Assembly (NCBI GenBank): GCA_018268315.1 | Contig: JAFDWU010000001.1 | Location: forward strand, 652,324-716,323 | Source of the DNA: Armatimonadota bacterium | GTDB lineage: Bacteria; Armatimonadota; Fimbriimonadia; Fimbriimonadales; Fimbriimonadaceae | Direction: 5' to 3' | Length of the DNA: 64,000 nt | In this document: piece after piece, positions 16,175 to 23,730 of the stretch | Layout of the letters: the number at the start of each line of letters is the position of its first letter | How positions within the stretch are numbered: position 1 is the stretch's first letter | Made by a program: the position numbers and the translations under genes | Notes under the pieces: model-generated | Seen by the model: the letters and a program-made list of their open reading frames with translations, nothing else | What the model was told of the DNA's origin: nothing | The model's database searches: none

Positions 16175-17404
16175 CTAGCTCCAAAGCGCGGAAATCGGGA
16201 GTGCGAACAGCTTGTCGGACACCGCGACCGCTTCGCTGCCGGTATGAAGAACAACCCCCCGGTGGAACTTGCCCTCCGCGAGCTCATCAAGAAAGCGCAG
16301 GCCCTCAAAATCCTCGGTCGTGGCGGCAGGAGCGTTGCGAACTTCGACCCCTACAAGGCTACCGTTTCGAGCTTCAAGAACGAAGTCGACCTCTTTCTGC
16401 TTCACCGTCCGCAAGTGATAGATCGACGGCTTAACTTTGCCCACTTTTGAAAGCTTCGTCAGTTCGTTGGCGACCAGAGTCTTCAGCACCGGCCCCGTGC
16501 GCATCCAGTCTCTAAACACGCCCTCTTCGTCTAGCCCGCATAAGTGGCAAAGCAGCCCGGTGTCAACCATATACGCTTTAGGCGCTTTAGCAAGCCGGAC
16601 GTCCATGCTGGCCGACCAAGCGGGCACATAGTGAACCAACATGAGGGCCTTCAGCAGGTCGACGTAACGAGTTAAGGTTGTGTGGGGGATGCCGGTGTCC
16701 AGGCTGAGGCCAGAGAGGTTGAGAGTTGCGCCGCTCCGCGCCGCCATCAGCGAGAGGAGGCGCGGCAACTGGGTCAGCCCGCTAATGTTAGCAAGGTCGC
16801 GAACATCGCGGTCTAACAATGTTCGTACATAGGCTTGAAACCAAGCATTGCGTCGGTCTTGTCCCTTCCTTTGCACCACTTCTGGGTATCCACCGCGTAC
16901 TGCCCTCAGTGCAAGGTCGTCTTGCCCAATACAGTGCAGTGAAGACGCCGAATCGCCGCCAAATAGCCAATCGGTAAAGTTATGCGGGCTCGACTCCAGC
17001 TCAGCCTGGGAAAAGGGAAAGAGGTCGATGGGCTCCATGCGGCCGGCCAAAGAATCGGCAATCTTCGGCATCAGCAGCACGTTCGCTGAACCGCTAAGCA
17101 GATACTGGCCGGAGCGGCGGTCCTTATCCACCAGAAGCTTCATCGTCAGGAACAGACCGGGCGCGCGTTGAACTTCATCCAGCACCACCGGCGCCTTCCG
17201 GCTCAGAAGAAAGCCCTTGGGGTTCTCGGTGGCTTCCGCCAGCATCACCGGGTCGTCCAACGTCACGTAGTTTCCGGCAAATCGCTCTCGGGCGATTTCT
17301 TGCGTGAGGGTCGACTTGCCGGTTTGACGGGGTCCGACCACCAGCACCACCGGCGTATCGTCAAGGGCATCGTTCACCAGTTGGTAGGCGGCGCGCTTGA
17401 CCAT
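16175..17404 (-). CDS. DUF4143-type AAA ATPase
   Basis: About 409 aa from the ATG at 17402-17404 (an in-frame GTG at 17422 would add six residues). Walker A is V-V-G-P-R-Q-T-G-K-S-T-L near residues 23-34, and Walker B-like A-P-V-V-L-D-E-V-Q-R-A-P is near 70-81. These are the hallmarks of the AAA_14/DUF4143 family. A winged-helix segment (I-S-G-L-T-Q-L-P-R-L-L-S-L-M-A-A-R) leads into the C-terminal DUF4143 nuclease-like part with T-V-K-Q-K-E-V-D-F-V-L-E. That D/E-x-K-like patch resembles a PD-(D/E)xK core. Family function is poorly known; roles in DNA repair or as antitoxin-like or defence ATPases have been suggested. It adjoins tgt with no evident link. Confidence 0.85.
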   Translation of the reverse strand: MVKRAAYQLVNDALDDTPVVLVVGPRQTGKSTLTQEIARERFAGNYVTLDDPVMLAEATENPKGFLLSRKAPVVLDEVQRAPGLFLTMKLLVDKDRRSGQYLLSGSANVLLMPKIADSLAGRMEPIDLFPFSQAELESSPHNFTDWLFGGDSASSLHCIGQDDLALRAVRGGYPEVVQRKGQDRRNAWFQAYVRTLLDRDVRDLANISGLTQLPRLLSLMAARSGATLNLSGLSLDTGIPHTTLTRYVDLLKALMLVHYVPAWSASMDVRLAKAPKAYMVDTGLLCHLCGLDEEGVFRDWMRTGPVLKTLVANELTKLSKVGKVKPSIYHLRTVKQKEVDFVLEARNGSLVGVEVRNAPAATTEDFEGLRFLDELAEGKFHRGVVLHTGSEAVAVSDKLFALPISALWS

Positions 17405-17460
17405 GAGAGGTAAGGATAACACAGCCCCGCCGCAATTAACTTGGCTGGTAACCTCAATCC

Positions 17461-17751
17461 ATGAAACTGGAGTATCGAAGATTCACGGAGCCGGAGATCG
17501 AGGAGGCCCTAAAGAGCGCGAAGGGATGGGATATCCGCAACGGAATGCTTACCAAGACCTTCCCACATGAGAAGTATCTGGATGGCGTTGCCTTTGTAAA
17601 GACAGTAGCCCACATTGCCGACAAGCTGAACCACCATCCCGACATCATCTACACCTACCCGCATGTAAAAGTCGCGGTGAACACCCACGATGTCGGCGGC
17701 ATTTCGCCTTACGACTTTGAGCTTGCGCGATTGATTGACGCCGCCGTCTAG
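17461..17751 (+). CDS. 4a-hydroxytetrahydrobiopterin dehydratase (PCD/DCoH)
   Basis: A protein of 96 aa, the normal size. It dehydrates pterin-4a-carbinolamine to recycle the cofactor of aromatic amino acid hydroxylases. Family residues are clear: an F-V-K-T-V-A-H-I-A-D helix, the N-H-H-P-D motif with the catalytic His pair near residues 58-61, and V-K-V-A-V-N-T-H-D-V-G-G near 70-82. The two small domains of this fold account for the whole protein. TAACCT lies 6 nt before the ATG with no Shine-Dalgarno. No phenylalanine hydroxylase gene is present in the window, so the protein may serve an enzyme encoded elsewhere or another pterin pathway. Confidence 0.9.
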   Translation: MKLEYRRFTEPEIEEALKSAKGWDIRNGMLTKTFPHEKYLDGVAFVKTVAHIADKLNHHPDIIYTYPHVKVAVNTHDVGGISPYDFELARLIDAAV

Positions 17752-18800
17752 CTTGCGGAGAACCGCTTCACTTCAACCAATTTGAACTGTTGATCAAGCA
17801 CCGCCCACACCGTGGGCCGGTTGGTCATCTTCAGCGCCTTGCGCGGATTCAGGCAGCAAAGCTGAATCGCAATTTCGGGCCCGAAATCATTCGCTAGGTT
17901 TGCAAATGCTTCTTGAAGCGTAATCACACTTCCCGCCAAGGTGCCATCCGCCAGCACTGCCCTGCCCTTTTCAATCGTGACCTCGTTGCCCCACAGGTCA
18001 ATCGTTTCTCCCGGAGGCATGGCGGTCGCCGCTGTGCTGTCGCTTACAGCAATCACCTTGTCAGGTCCGATCAATTTCAGAAGCATGCCAACGGCTTCAC
18101 GGGAAACATGAAGGCGGTCGTAGATGAGTTCGCAGGTTAGGTTGCCCGTTGAAAGTGCGTAGCCAATAATGCCAAGTTCGCGATGGTGCATCGGCCGCAT
18201 CGCGTTAAAGAAGTGGGTCGCATGGCTTGCGCCAAATTCAAATGCCCTTCTTGCCTCATCGTAAGTCGCCGCGGTGTGTCCGAGGCTAACAATGACTCCT
18301 CGTTTCATGAGGCGGCTAACCAGATCGAGCGCGTGGGGACCTTCTGGGGCAAGCGTAACAACCTTCAAGCGTGGATCCTCAAGCACCGAATCCCAATCTG
18401 AAGGGCCTGATGGCGCATCCTCGATGTCTGCCGCTTGCTGAGCGCCAGGATAGTCTCGGCTGATGAACGGGCCTTCTAAGTGCAAGCCAAGGATTTCGGG
18501 ATCCGAAGGCAGCCGGTTCAGAACCTCCTTCACCGAAGCAACAGACGCGGTAGCCGTCGTTGCCAAGAACCCTTCGTATCCAGCATGAGAAAGGCCACGA
18601 GCAAGAGCCTCAAACTGCTCGGCAGTAGCGGACATCGTATCGATGCCGTATGCCCCATGAAGATGTAGGTCGACGAAACCGGGAATCAGATATTCACGAC
18701 CAATTTGTCCGGTTGACTCAAAAATGGGGCCGCCTTCGCCCCACTCCACGCTGTATGATCGGAATCCCTCCGGACCCCAGCTTTGATAAATCTGCCCCAT
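17748..18800 (-). CDS. nagA: N-acetylglucosamine-6-phosphate deacetylase
   Basis: A protein of 350 aa in the amidohydrolase superfamily. It removes acetate from GlcNAc-6-P during amino-sugar catabolism or wall recycling. Visible motifs are P-G-F-V-D-L-H-L-H-G near residues 40-49, H-L-E-G-P-F-I near 130, V-S-L-G-H-T near 180, A-T-H-F-F-N-A-M near 200, and V-S-D-S-T-A near 265, the last at the place of the usual V-S-D-A catalytic Asp. The protein is about 30 residues shorter than typical because the N-terminal sandwich is short. It is the last gene of an apparent operon (PQQ propeller, dprA, nagA), 27 bp after dprA. No nagB or nag transporter adjoins it. Confidence 0.9.
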   Translation of the reverse strand: MGQIYQSWGPEGFRSYSVEWGEGGPIFESTGQIGREYLIPGFVDLHLHGAYGIDTMSATAEQFEALARGLSHAGYEGFLATTATASVASVKEVLNRLPSDPEILGLHLEGPFISRDYPGAQQAADIEDAPSGPSDWDSVLEDPRLKVVTLAPEGPHALDLVSRLMKRGVIVSLGHTAATYDEARRAFEFGASHATHFFNAMRPMHHRELGIIGYALSTGNLTCELIYDRLHVSREAVGMLLKLIGPDKVIAVSDSTAATAMPPGETIDLWGNEVTIEKGRAVLADGTLAGSVITLQEAFANLANDFGPEIAIQLCCLNPRKALKMTNRPTVWAVLDQQFKLVEVKRFSAS

Positions 18801-18827
18801 CTCCCAAGTTCACGATACCTGCGGAGA

Positions 18828-19661
18828 TCAGGGAGAGAGAGCGTACGTTGGTCCGTCTCTGAAGACTTTTCCATCTAATTCAAGCAGAGTCAATTCGCTT
18901 AAGACATCGTTAAGGTCCTGTCCCAGGTCTTCGGCAAGAATTTCGGGAAGCAAAGAACGCTTTTTCAGGAGATTCAGTATCTCTTCCCCAAGCGACGAGG
19001 CTAATGCGCTCGTGCCCTGAGCTGCCTCCAAACCAAGGAAGTTGATTACCTGCTGCGGCGAATCGCAAAGAACTGCCCCGTGCCGAATGAGAGAATGAGA
19101 CCCCGCAAAGCTGGGCATATTGATGCCCGCAGGAACAACAAACAGGGGCCGGCCGAATTGCCTTGCCGCCACCGCTGTTGACAGCGCGCCGGAGCGCTCG
19201 GGCGCTTCGATCACCACCAGCACGTCCGAAAGCGCCGCAATCACCCGGTTGCGCTCCAAGAAGTTTTGCTTTGCGGGTGTAACACCCAGCGGATATTGGG
19301 TGAGGACACCGCCTCGCTCTTCCATCTTCTTGAAGAGTGCTGAATGCCGTGCCGGGTAGGGGCGGTCGAGTCCGCCTGCGGTCACCGCAATCGTGCTACC
19401 TTGCGCCGACAAAGCCCCTTCGTGGGCAGCTGAATCGATACCGTAAGCTCCACCACTGATGATGGTTGCCCCAACCTTTGCGAATTCTTCGGCAAACGCG
19501 CGAGCGCAGGCCTTTCCGTATGCCGAGGCATCTCGTGTGCCTACAATGCCAATGCGAGTCTGGGTCAGGCTGGCATTGCAGCCTTCAAAGTAGAACTTAA
19601 CTTCGGCAAACTCGGCAAGACTTTCAAATCCAAGCAGGGAAGAAGCCTGAATTTCCGTCAA
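18828..19661 (-). CDS. dprA: DNA-processing protein DprA
   Basis: A protein of 277 aa from a TTG start, 2 nt after the stop of the PQQ-propeller gene. DprA loads RecA on incoming single-stranded DNA during natural transformation. The Rossmann core is clear: I-G-I-V-G-T-R-D-A-S near residues 37-46, then I-I-S-G-G-A-Y-G-I-D-S-A-A-H, A-V-T-A-G-G-L-D-R-P-Y-P, F-L-E-R-N-R-V-I-A-A-L-S-D, and R-S-G-A-L-S-T-A. The final ~60 residues form the winged-helix C-terminal domain. The N-terminal SAM-like domain is nearly absent. The presence suggests competence or DNA uptake capacity, though no com genes occur here. Confidence 0.88.
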   Translation of the reverse strand: MTEIQASSLLGFESLAEFAEVKFYFEGCNASLTQTRIGIVGTRDASAYGKACARAFAEEFAKVGATIISGGAYGIDSAAHEGALSAQGSTIAVTAGGLDRPYPARHSALFKKMEERGGVLTQYPLGVTPAKQNFLERNRVIAALSDVLVVIEAPERSGALSTAVAARQFGRPLFVVPAGINMPSFAGSHSLIRHGAVLCDSPQQVINFLGLEAAQGTSALASSLGEEILNLLKKRSLLPEILAEDLGQDLNDVLSELTLLELDGKVFRDGPTYALSP

Positions 19662-19663
19662 CG

Positions 19664-21238
19664 TTAATTGCCGCCACCGCCATCGTCTCCGCCAGACCTT
19701 CGTCCACCGCCGCCACCGCCGCCTCGGCGACTGGTGTCGTCAGGAACGGCTGCCGCAGGAGCAAATCCTAACGCGGGAAGCTGATTGTTGAAGACAAAAC
19801 CAAACTTCTCTTCAGTCAGGTTGCCAAACCAATCTGCTGCGCGAATCGTGTAATAGTGTCGGCCGCTGCTAATCAGCGTTCCAGCATCAGATTTCGGATA
19901 GCGGACGAAGATGAGACCGTCGCGGTACACCTGATAATTGCGAATCGGCTTGCCATCAAAGCTGACGCTCACCGTGCTCCAGTTCAGCCCTGATCCATCG
20001 TCTCCGGCTCGGAAGTAGAGTCCAAACGGAGGCACACCGGAAATCTCGTTCCCCCGCTGGGGCCAGAGCATCTTGACGCGGGGCGCAGTTAGGTCAACTC
20101 CTAAGCGAGAATCAAAGTTTAGGACGGATCCATCGGCGGCCCGAATGATGAGCGAATCACCCGATCTCACTGCCCGACTCGTCGCGGGAATTCCGAATAT
20201 CGGCCTGCCCGTCCGATCCTTGGCGTCTGCATTGAGCGGCGGCACGGTGTAGTTCCAAAGAATGCCGTTCTTTGCACTACCGTCCTGATTCCGACCGGTT
20301 GGCAGGGGATCAATAAGCTCCAAAGTTCCATTGCTCAACGGGCATACAAAACACTTACCAACCGGACTCGGAGCTGCTGATGGAGGCGCGCCCAAGTCGA
20401 CCGAATTGATCAGCCCTCCGTAGGAATCGATGAAAAATGCTCGGCCGTTTTCACTCACGCAAGCGAGAGTCGTGCCGGCAACCGCGGCGCCATACATAAG
20501 CTTCTCTTGCGTATTGTAATTCCAGAGACCATCGCCGGTAAGGCCGTTCACAGCGGTAATAAACTGGCCTGAGCAAACGTAAACCATCGTGTCTTGAACC
20601 AGCGGCTCAGACGACTTATCGACGAAATCGAACTTCAGCTTCCAGGCGAACTCCTTGGTATTGAGGTTGAAAGAAACTAGGTATCCGTTGTCATCAAAGT
20701 AAACGGCATTATTGTTGATGGTCTTGATGACACCCCGCACACCACCTTCGGGTTTGATGGGCGCGCCTTCCCGCTCCTGGCCGGTAGCCGGGTCGATCCG
20801 AACGAAGGACGCTTTGTCGTTGGTAACAATCAAATCGTGGCCAAGCAAGAAGGCGGGCGCTCCGAAGGCGAACTGCGCCGAATATCGCCATGCTTCCGTG
20901 CCGGTTGACCGATCGATCGCGACGATAATTCCCGCTCTCGCTTGGCAGATAAGAAGGTTCTCGTAAAGAATCGGCGTTCTGTCGAAAAATGCCATCGACG
21001 GCATTTCTTTCGGATACCGCCAATTTGTGTTGCCCGTTTCTCGATCAATAGAATAGACCGAATTGCCGTTCGCGACGAAGATAGCATCGCCAACCGCTAC
21101 CGGGGCGCTTGATGCCAGCATTTGCCCGCTTGCCTGCACCCACCGCCAGGCAAGAGGCTGTGCGCCCGTTATATCAGCCTGAGCGCATACGCCGATCGTG
21201 ACCAGAGCCAATGCTAAAAACCGCTTATTCTTCGTCAT
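19664..21238 (-). CDS. Secreted PQQ-like beta-propeller protein with Gly-rich tail
   Basis: About 524 aa from the ATG at 21236-21238; a TTG two codons upstream is the alternative. An N-terminal signal peptide ends near residue 22 (A-Q-A). Residues ~30-370 contain repeated blades of the PQQ/YwtD-like type, such as V-Y-S-I-D-R-E-T-G-N-T-N-W-R-Y, I-V-A-I-D-R-S-T-G-T-E-A-W-R-Y and I-T-A-V-N-G-L-T-G-D-G-L-W-N-Y, each ending in a Trp docking motif. Residues ~390-480 look like an Ig-like or Big domain. The C-terminal ~25 residues are Gly/Arg/Asp-rich. Such propellers act as periplasmic or outer-membrane scaffolds; no cofactor role is evident. It heads an operon with dprA and nagA, which is an odd pairing. 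Confidence 0.8.
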   Translation of the reverse strand: MTKNKRFLALALVTIGVCAQADITGAQPLAWRWVQASGQMLASSAPVAVGDAIFVANGNSVYSIDRETGNTNWRYPKEMPSMAFFDRTPILYENLLICQARAGIIVAIDRSTGTEAWRYSAQFAFGAPAFLLGHDLIVTNDKASFVRIDPATGQEREGAPIKPEGGVRGVIKTINNNAVYFDDNGYLVSFNLNTKEFAWKLKFDFVDKSSEPLVQDTMVYVCSGQFITAVNGLTGDGLWNYNTQEKLMYGAAVAGTTLACVSENGRAFFIDSYGGLINSVDLGAPPSAAPSPVGKCFVCPLSNGTLELIDPLPTGRNQDGSAKNGILWNYTVPPLNADAKDRTGRPIFGIPATSRAVRSGDSLIIRAADGSVLNFDSRLGVDLTAPRVKMLWPQRGNEISGVPPFGLYFRAGDDGSGLNWSTVSVSFDGKPIRNYQVYRDGLIFVRYPKSDAGTLISSGRHYYTIRAADWFGNLTEEKFGFVFNNQLPALGFAPAAAVPDDTSRRGGGGGGGRRSGGDDGGGGN

Positions 21239-21359
21239 TTGCAATATTCCAAGGGGCAGTTTATTTACCCTTACCCCCGAATGTCTACCGGGAACTATAC
21301 TTCAAGACGATTAAGCTGCCAGGATAACTCGACGGTTTAGGAGCGATTCCTCGATTCCC

Positions 21360-22040
21360 ATGCGAATTCCGATTCTTTGCTACCACAAAGTAGGCCCTGA
21401 ACAAGAAGAGGGGCGTTTCCTGAACATTGAGCCAGAGCGGCTTGCCAGTCATGCGCGCTTCTTTAAGCGGCGCGGCTATCGATTTGTCCGCGCGGCTGAC
21501 CTGGACTTTGGAAGCCAAGGCAAAACCGTTTGCCTCACGTTTGATGACGCCTACACCTCGACCTTGACCTATGGCCTCCAAGCGCTTCAGAAAGAAGGCG
21601 TCACCGCGACAATCTACGCGGTATCCAGCCTCATCGGCAAAACATCCGAGTGGGATGGTGATCGGGCGCGGCCCCTCGCAGATTTGAAACTTCTCCTATC
21701 GGCACAAGATGCCGGATTCGAAATTGGAAACCACTCCGTTTCCCACCCAAAGTTTGCAGAACTTGGCCAAGAAGACCAGGCGCGGCAGATAACCGAGGCC
21801 CACGAAGCGTTTCTGTCTATGGGCCTGAAACCAGGCTCCTTTTGCTTCCCCTACGGCTCACACAATCAGGCATCAGGCCATGCGGTCGAAAAGGCGGGCT
21901 ACCGAATCGGCGTCATCCTGGGAACAAGGATCGCCACCGAAAAAGACAACCCCCGGCTATTGCCGAGGGTTCCTATTGCGTTTAGCCACGCGCTGCCGAT
22001 GATGATCTATCGCGTGTTTATTCGGCCTTATCTGCCGTGA
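21360..22040 (+). CDS. Polysaccharide deacetylase (NodB/CE4)
   Basis: A protein of 226 aa. It has the CE4 signatures: an I-P-I-L-C-Y-H opening, motif 1 V-C-L-T-F-D-D-A-Y (residues 57-65; catalytic base Asp and metal-binding Asp), motif 2 E-I-G-N-H-S-V-S-H near 120-128 supplying two metal-binding His, and a later F-C-F-P-Y-G-S. With all three metal ligands present the enzyme should be active, removing N- or O-acetyl groups from a cell-surface polysaccharide or peptidoglycan. No signal peptide is obvious. It is divergent from the PQQ-propeller operon and overlaps the 3' end of metK by 13 bp, tail-to-tail. Confidence 0.88.
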   Translation: MRIPILCYHKVGPEQEEGRFLNIEPERLASHARFFKRRGYRFVRAADLDFGSQGKTVCLTFDDAYTSTLTYGLQALQKEGVTATIYAVSSLIGKTSEWDGDRARPLADLKLLLSAQDAGFEIGNHSVSHPKFAELGQEDQARQITEAHEAFLSMGLKPGSFCFPYGSHNQASGHAVEKAGYRIGVILGTRIATEKDNPRLLPRVPIAFSHALPMMIYRVFIRPYLP

Positions 22041-23170
22041 ACGGCTTCCTTTAGGCGGGCTGCTTCTTCCGTTCGCTCCCACGGAAACGCAGGGTTGCCA
22101 AAGTGGCCATTCTTGGCGGTCATCCGATACCGCATCTTCTTGAGGCCAAGATGCTCGGTGATGCCGCGCGGCGACAGATCGAAGTTCTCGCGAATTCGCT
22201 TCACGATCTGATCCGTGCTCTCCCTTTCGGTGCCGAACGTGTCGATGTTTATCGCCACCGGCTGGGGAACGCCGATTGCGTAGGCAAACTGGACAACCAC
22301 TCGATCAGCTAGTCCAGCAGCGACGATGCACTTCGCAAGGTGTCGGGCCATATAGGCGGCAGATCGGTCAACCTTCGTCGGATCCTTGCCGCTGAAAGCG
22401 CCACCGCCGTGCGGGCACATACCACCGTAGGTATCCACGATGATCTTGCGTCCGGTCACACCGGTATCGGCCTGAGGGCCGCCAATTTCGAACTTGCCGG
22501 TCGGGTTGATGTGAAACTTGATGTCGCCCTTGACGAATCCCTGATAATCCTTAAGCACCGGGTCGATGATGTGCGCGCGAACGATCTCGTTCACTTGCTT
22601 GTGGTTCAGCGACGGGCTGTGCTGAGCCGACATGACTACCGTCTCAATATGCTGCGGCTTCATGTTGTCGTCGTAGATCACTGAAACCTGGCTCTTCATG
22701 TCCGGGCGAAGACCGAGATTCGGATTCGCCTTGCGAACCTCAGAACCTTTGCGGGTCAAAGCGTGCGCGATGGAAATTGGCAGCGGCATAAGCTCGGGCG
22801 TATCGTTCACCGCCATGCCGAACATCATGCCTTGGTCGCCGGCGCCGCCGGTATCGACACCCATTGCGATATCAGGGGATTGCTCCTGGATGGCAACCAT
22901 GACACCGCATGTGTTTCCATCAAAACCTAGGTCGGTGTCGTTGTAGCCAACCTCGATGATGGCTTTGCGGACGATATCCGCAACTTCCACATACCCGTCG
23001 ACCGTAACCTCGCCTGCTACGACCGCAAGGCCGCGGGTAAGCAGCGTTTCGATCGCAACACGTGCGTTCTCATCGCAGTCCAGGCAGGCATCCAACAACG
23101 CATCAGAAATCTGATCGGACAGCTTATCGGGATGTCCCTCGCTAACACTCTCGGACGTATAAACTCTCAT
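22028..23170 (-). CDS. metK: S-adenosylmethionine synthase
   Basis: A protein of 380 aa. It makes SAM from methionine and ATP. Hallmarks are S-E-G-H-P-D-K-L-S-D-Q-I-S-D near residues 8-21, G-A-G-D-Q-G-M-M-F-G near 110-119, and D-T-Y-G-G-M-C-P-H-G-G-G-A-F-S-G-K-D near 250-267, with V-D-R-S-A-A-Y following. Length and motif order match the bacterial homotetramer. No S-box riboswitch is seen: only 24 bp separate it from the upstream VOC gene on the same strand, with which it is probably co-transcribed. SAM supply links this gene to the methionine-salvage cluster at 51.7-54.8 kb, though they are not adjacent. Confidence 0.96.
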   Translation of the reverse strand: MRVYTSESVSEGHPDKLSDQISDALLDACLDCDENARVAIETLLTRGLAVVAGEVTVDGYVEVADIVRKAIIEVGYNDTDLGFDGNTCGVMVAIQEQSPDIAMGVDTGGAGDQGMMFGMAVNDTPELMPLPISIAHALTRKGSEVRKANPNLGLRPDMKSQVSVIYDDNMKPQHIETVVMSAQHSPSLNHKQVNEIVRAHIIDPVLKDYQGFVKGDIKFHINPTGKFEIGGPQADTGVTGRKIIVDTYGGMCPHGGGAFSGKDPTKVDRSAAYMARHLAKCIVAAGLADRVVVQFAYAIGVPQPVAINIDTFGTERESTDQIVKRIRENFDLSPRGITEHLGLKKMRYRMTAKNGHFGNPAFPWERTEEAARLKEAVHGR

Positions 23171-23194
23171 GGCAACGAGGGGGGAGTGTACCTT

Positions 23195-23560
23195 CTAGTT
23201 GAAATCACTTAGCTTTGAACCTGGCTGTATTACCTGAATTGGATATCCTTCAGAGTCATTAAAGCTAAGAACCACCCCGCTTGGAGTCTGGTGATAGTCG
23301 GCCGTAATTGCAATGCCGTGATCCGCCAGCCTCTGCTTAAGAGCCTTCAGATCATCGGATGCCAGGCCAAGGCACCAACCGACGGAGGGCACTTCGCCTT
23401 TTCCGCCGGGGTGGAGGCCAATTCGTTGATCTCCCAGCTTGAAATCGGACCAGTAGGGCGACATGACGCCCGGTTCTAAGCCCAGAACGTCGCGATAGAA
23501 TGCCACCGACGCATCCATGTCGTAAACGTAACGCCAAAGGGTTGAAAGACCGCTTATCAT
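23195..23560 (-). CDS. VOC (glyoxalase/bleomycin-resistance) family protein
   Basis: About 121 aa from the ATG at 23558-23560; an in-frame GTG at 23587 would add nine residues. The single VOC domain shows paired beta-alpha-beta-beta-beta units: L-W-R-Y-V-Y-D-M-D-A-S-V-A-F-Y-R-D-V-L-G-L-E in the first, and a second ending S-F-N-D-S-E-G-Y-P-I-Q-V-I-Q-P. Potential metal ligands include an early Tyr/Glu and the terminal Glu. VOC proteins range from isomerases to dioxygenases and binding proteins, so no reaction is assigned. It precedes metK by 24 bp on the same strand. Confidence 0.75.
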   Translation of the reverse strand: MISGLSTLWRYVYDMDASVAFYRDVLGLEPGVMSPYWSDFKLGDQRIGLHPGGKGEVPSVGWCLGLASDDLKALKQRLADHGIAITADYHQTPSGVVLSFNDSEGYPIQVIQPGSKLSDFN

Positions 23561-23668
23561 GAAGACATTATCCAGCCTTTGCGCCACCTATCTAGGCCCG
23601 CTCCGCTTGTCGAGAGGGCCATAAGCCTGAGCTGAGGCTAATGCAGGTTCAAAACCGTCCTTTGTAGG

Positions 23669-23674
23669 TATAAT
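23669..23674 (+). promoter_or_regulatory. Consensus -10 box TATAAT of gyrB
   Basis: A perfect TATAAT lies 56 bp before the gyrB ATG, with no good -35 at 16-18 bp (GGTTCA/TTCAAA is the nearest). The predicted leader is about 50 nt, unlike the leaderless genes nearby. Confidence 0.5.
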
Positions 23675-23730
23675 TTCGACATTCTTCCCGCTCGTATCTA
23701 TAGGTCGAGCGATGCACCAAGCCCACCAAG

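Noticed and set aside
23171-23194. SAM riboswitch ahead of metK
   Set aside because: Only 24 bp separate metK from the upstream VOC gene, too short for an S-box, and no conserved elements are seen.
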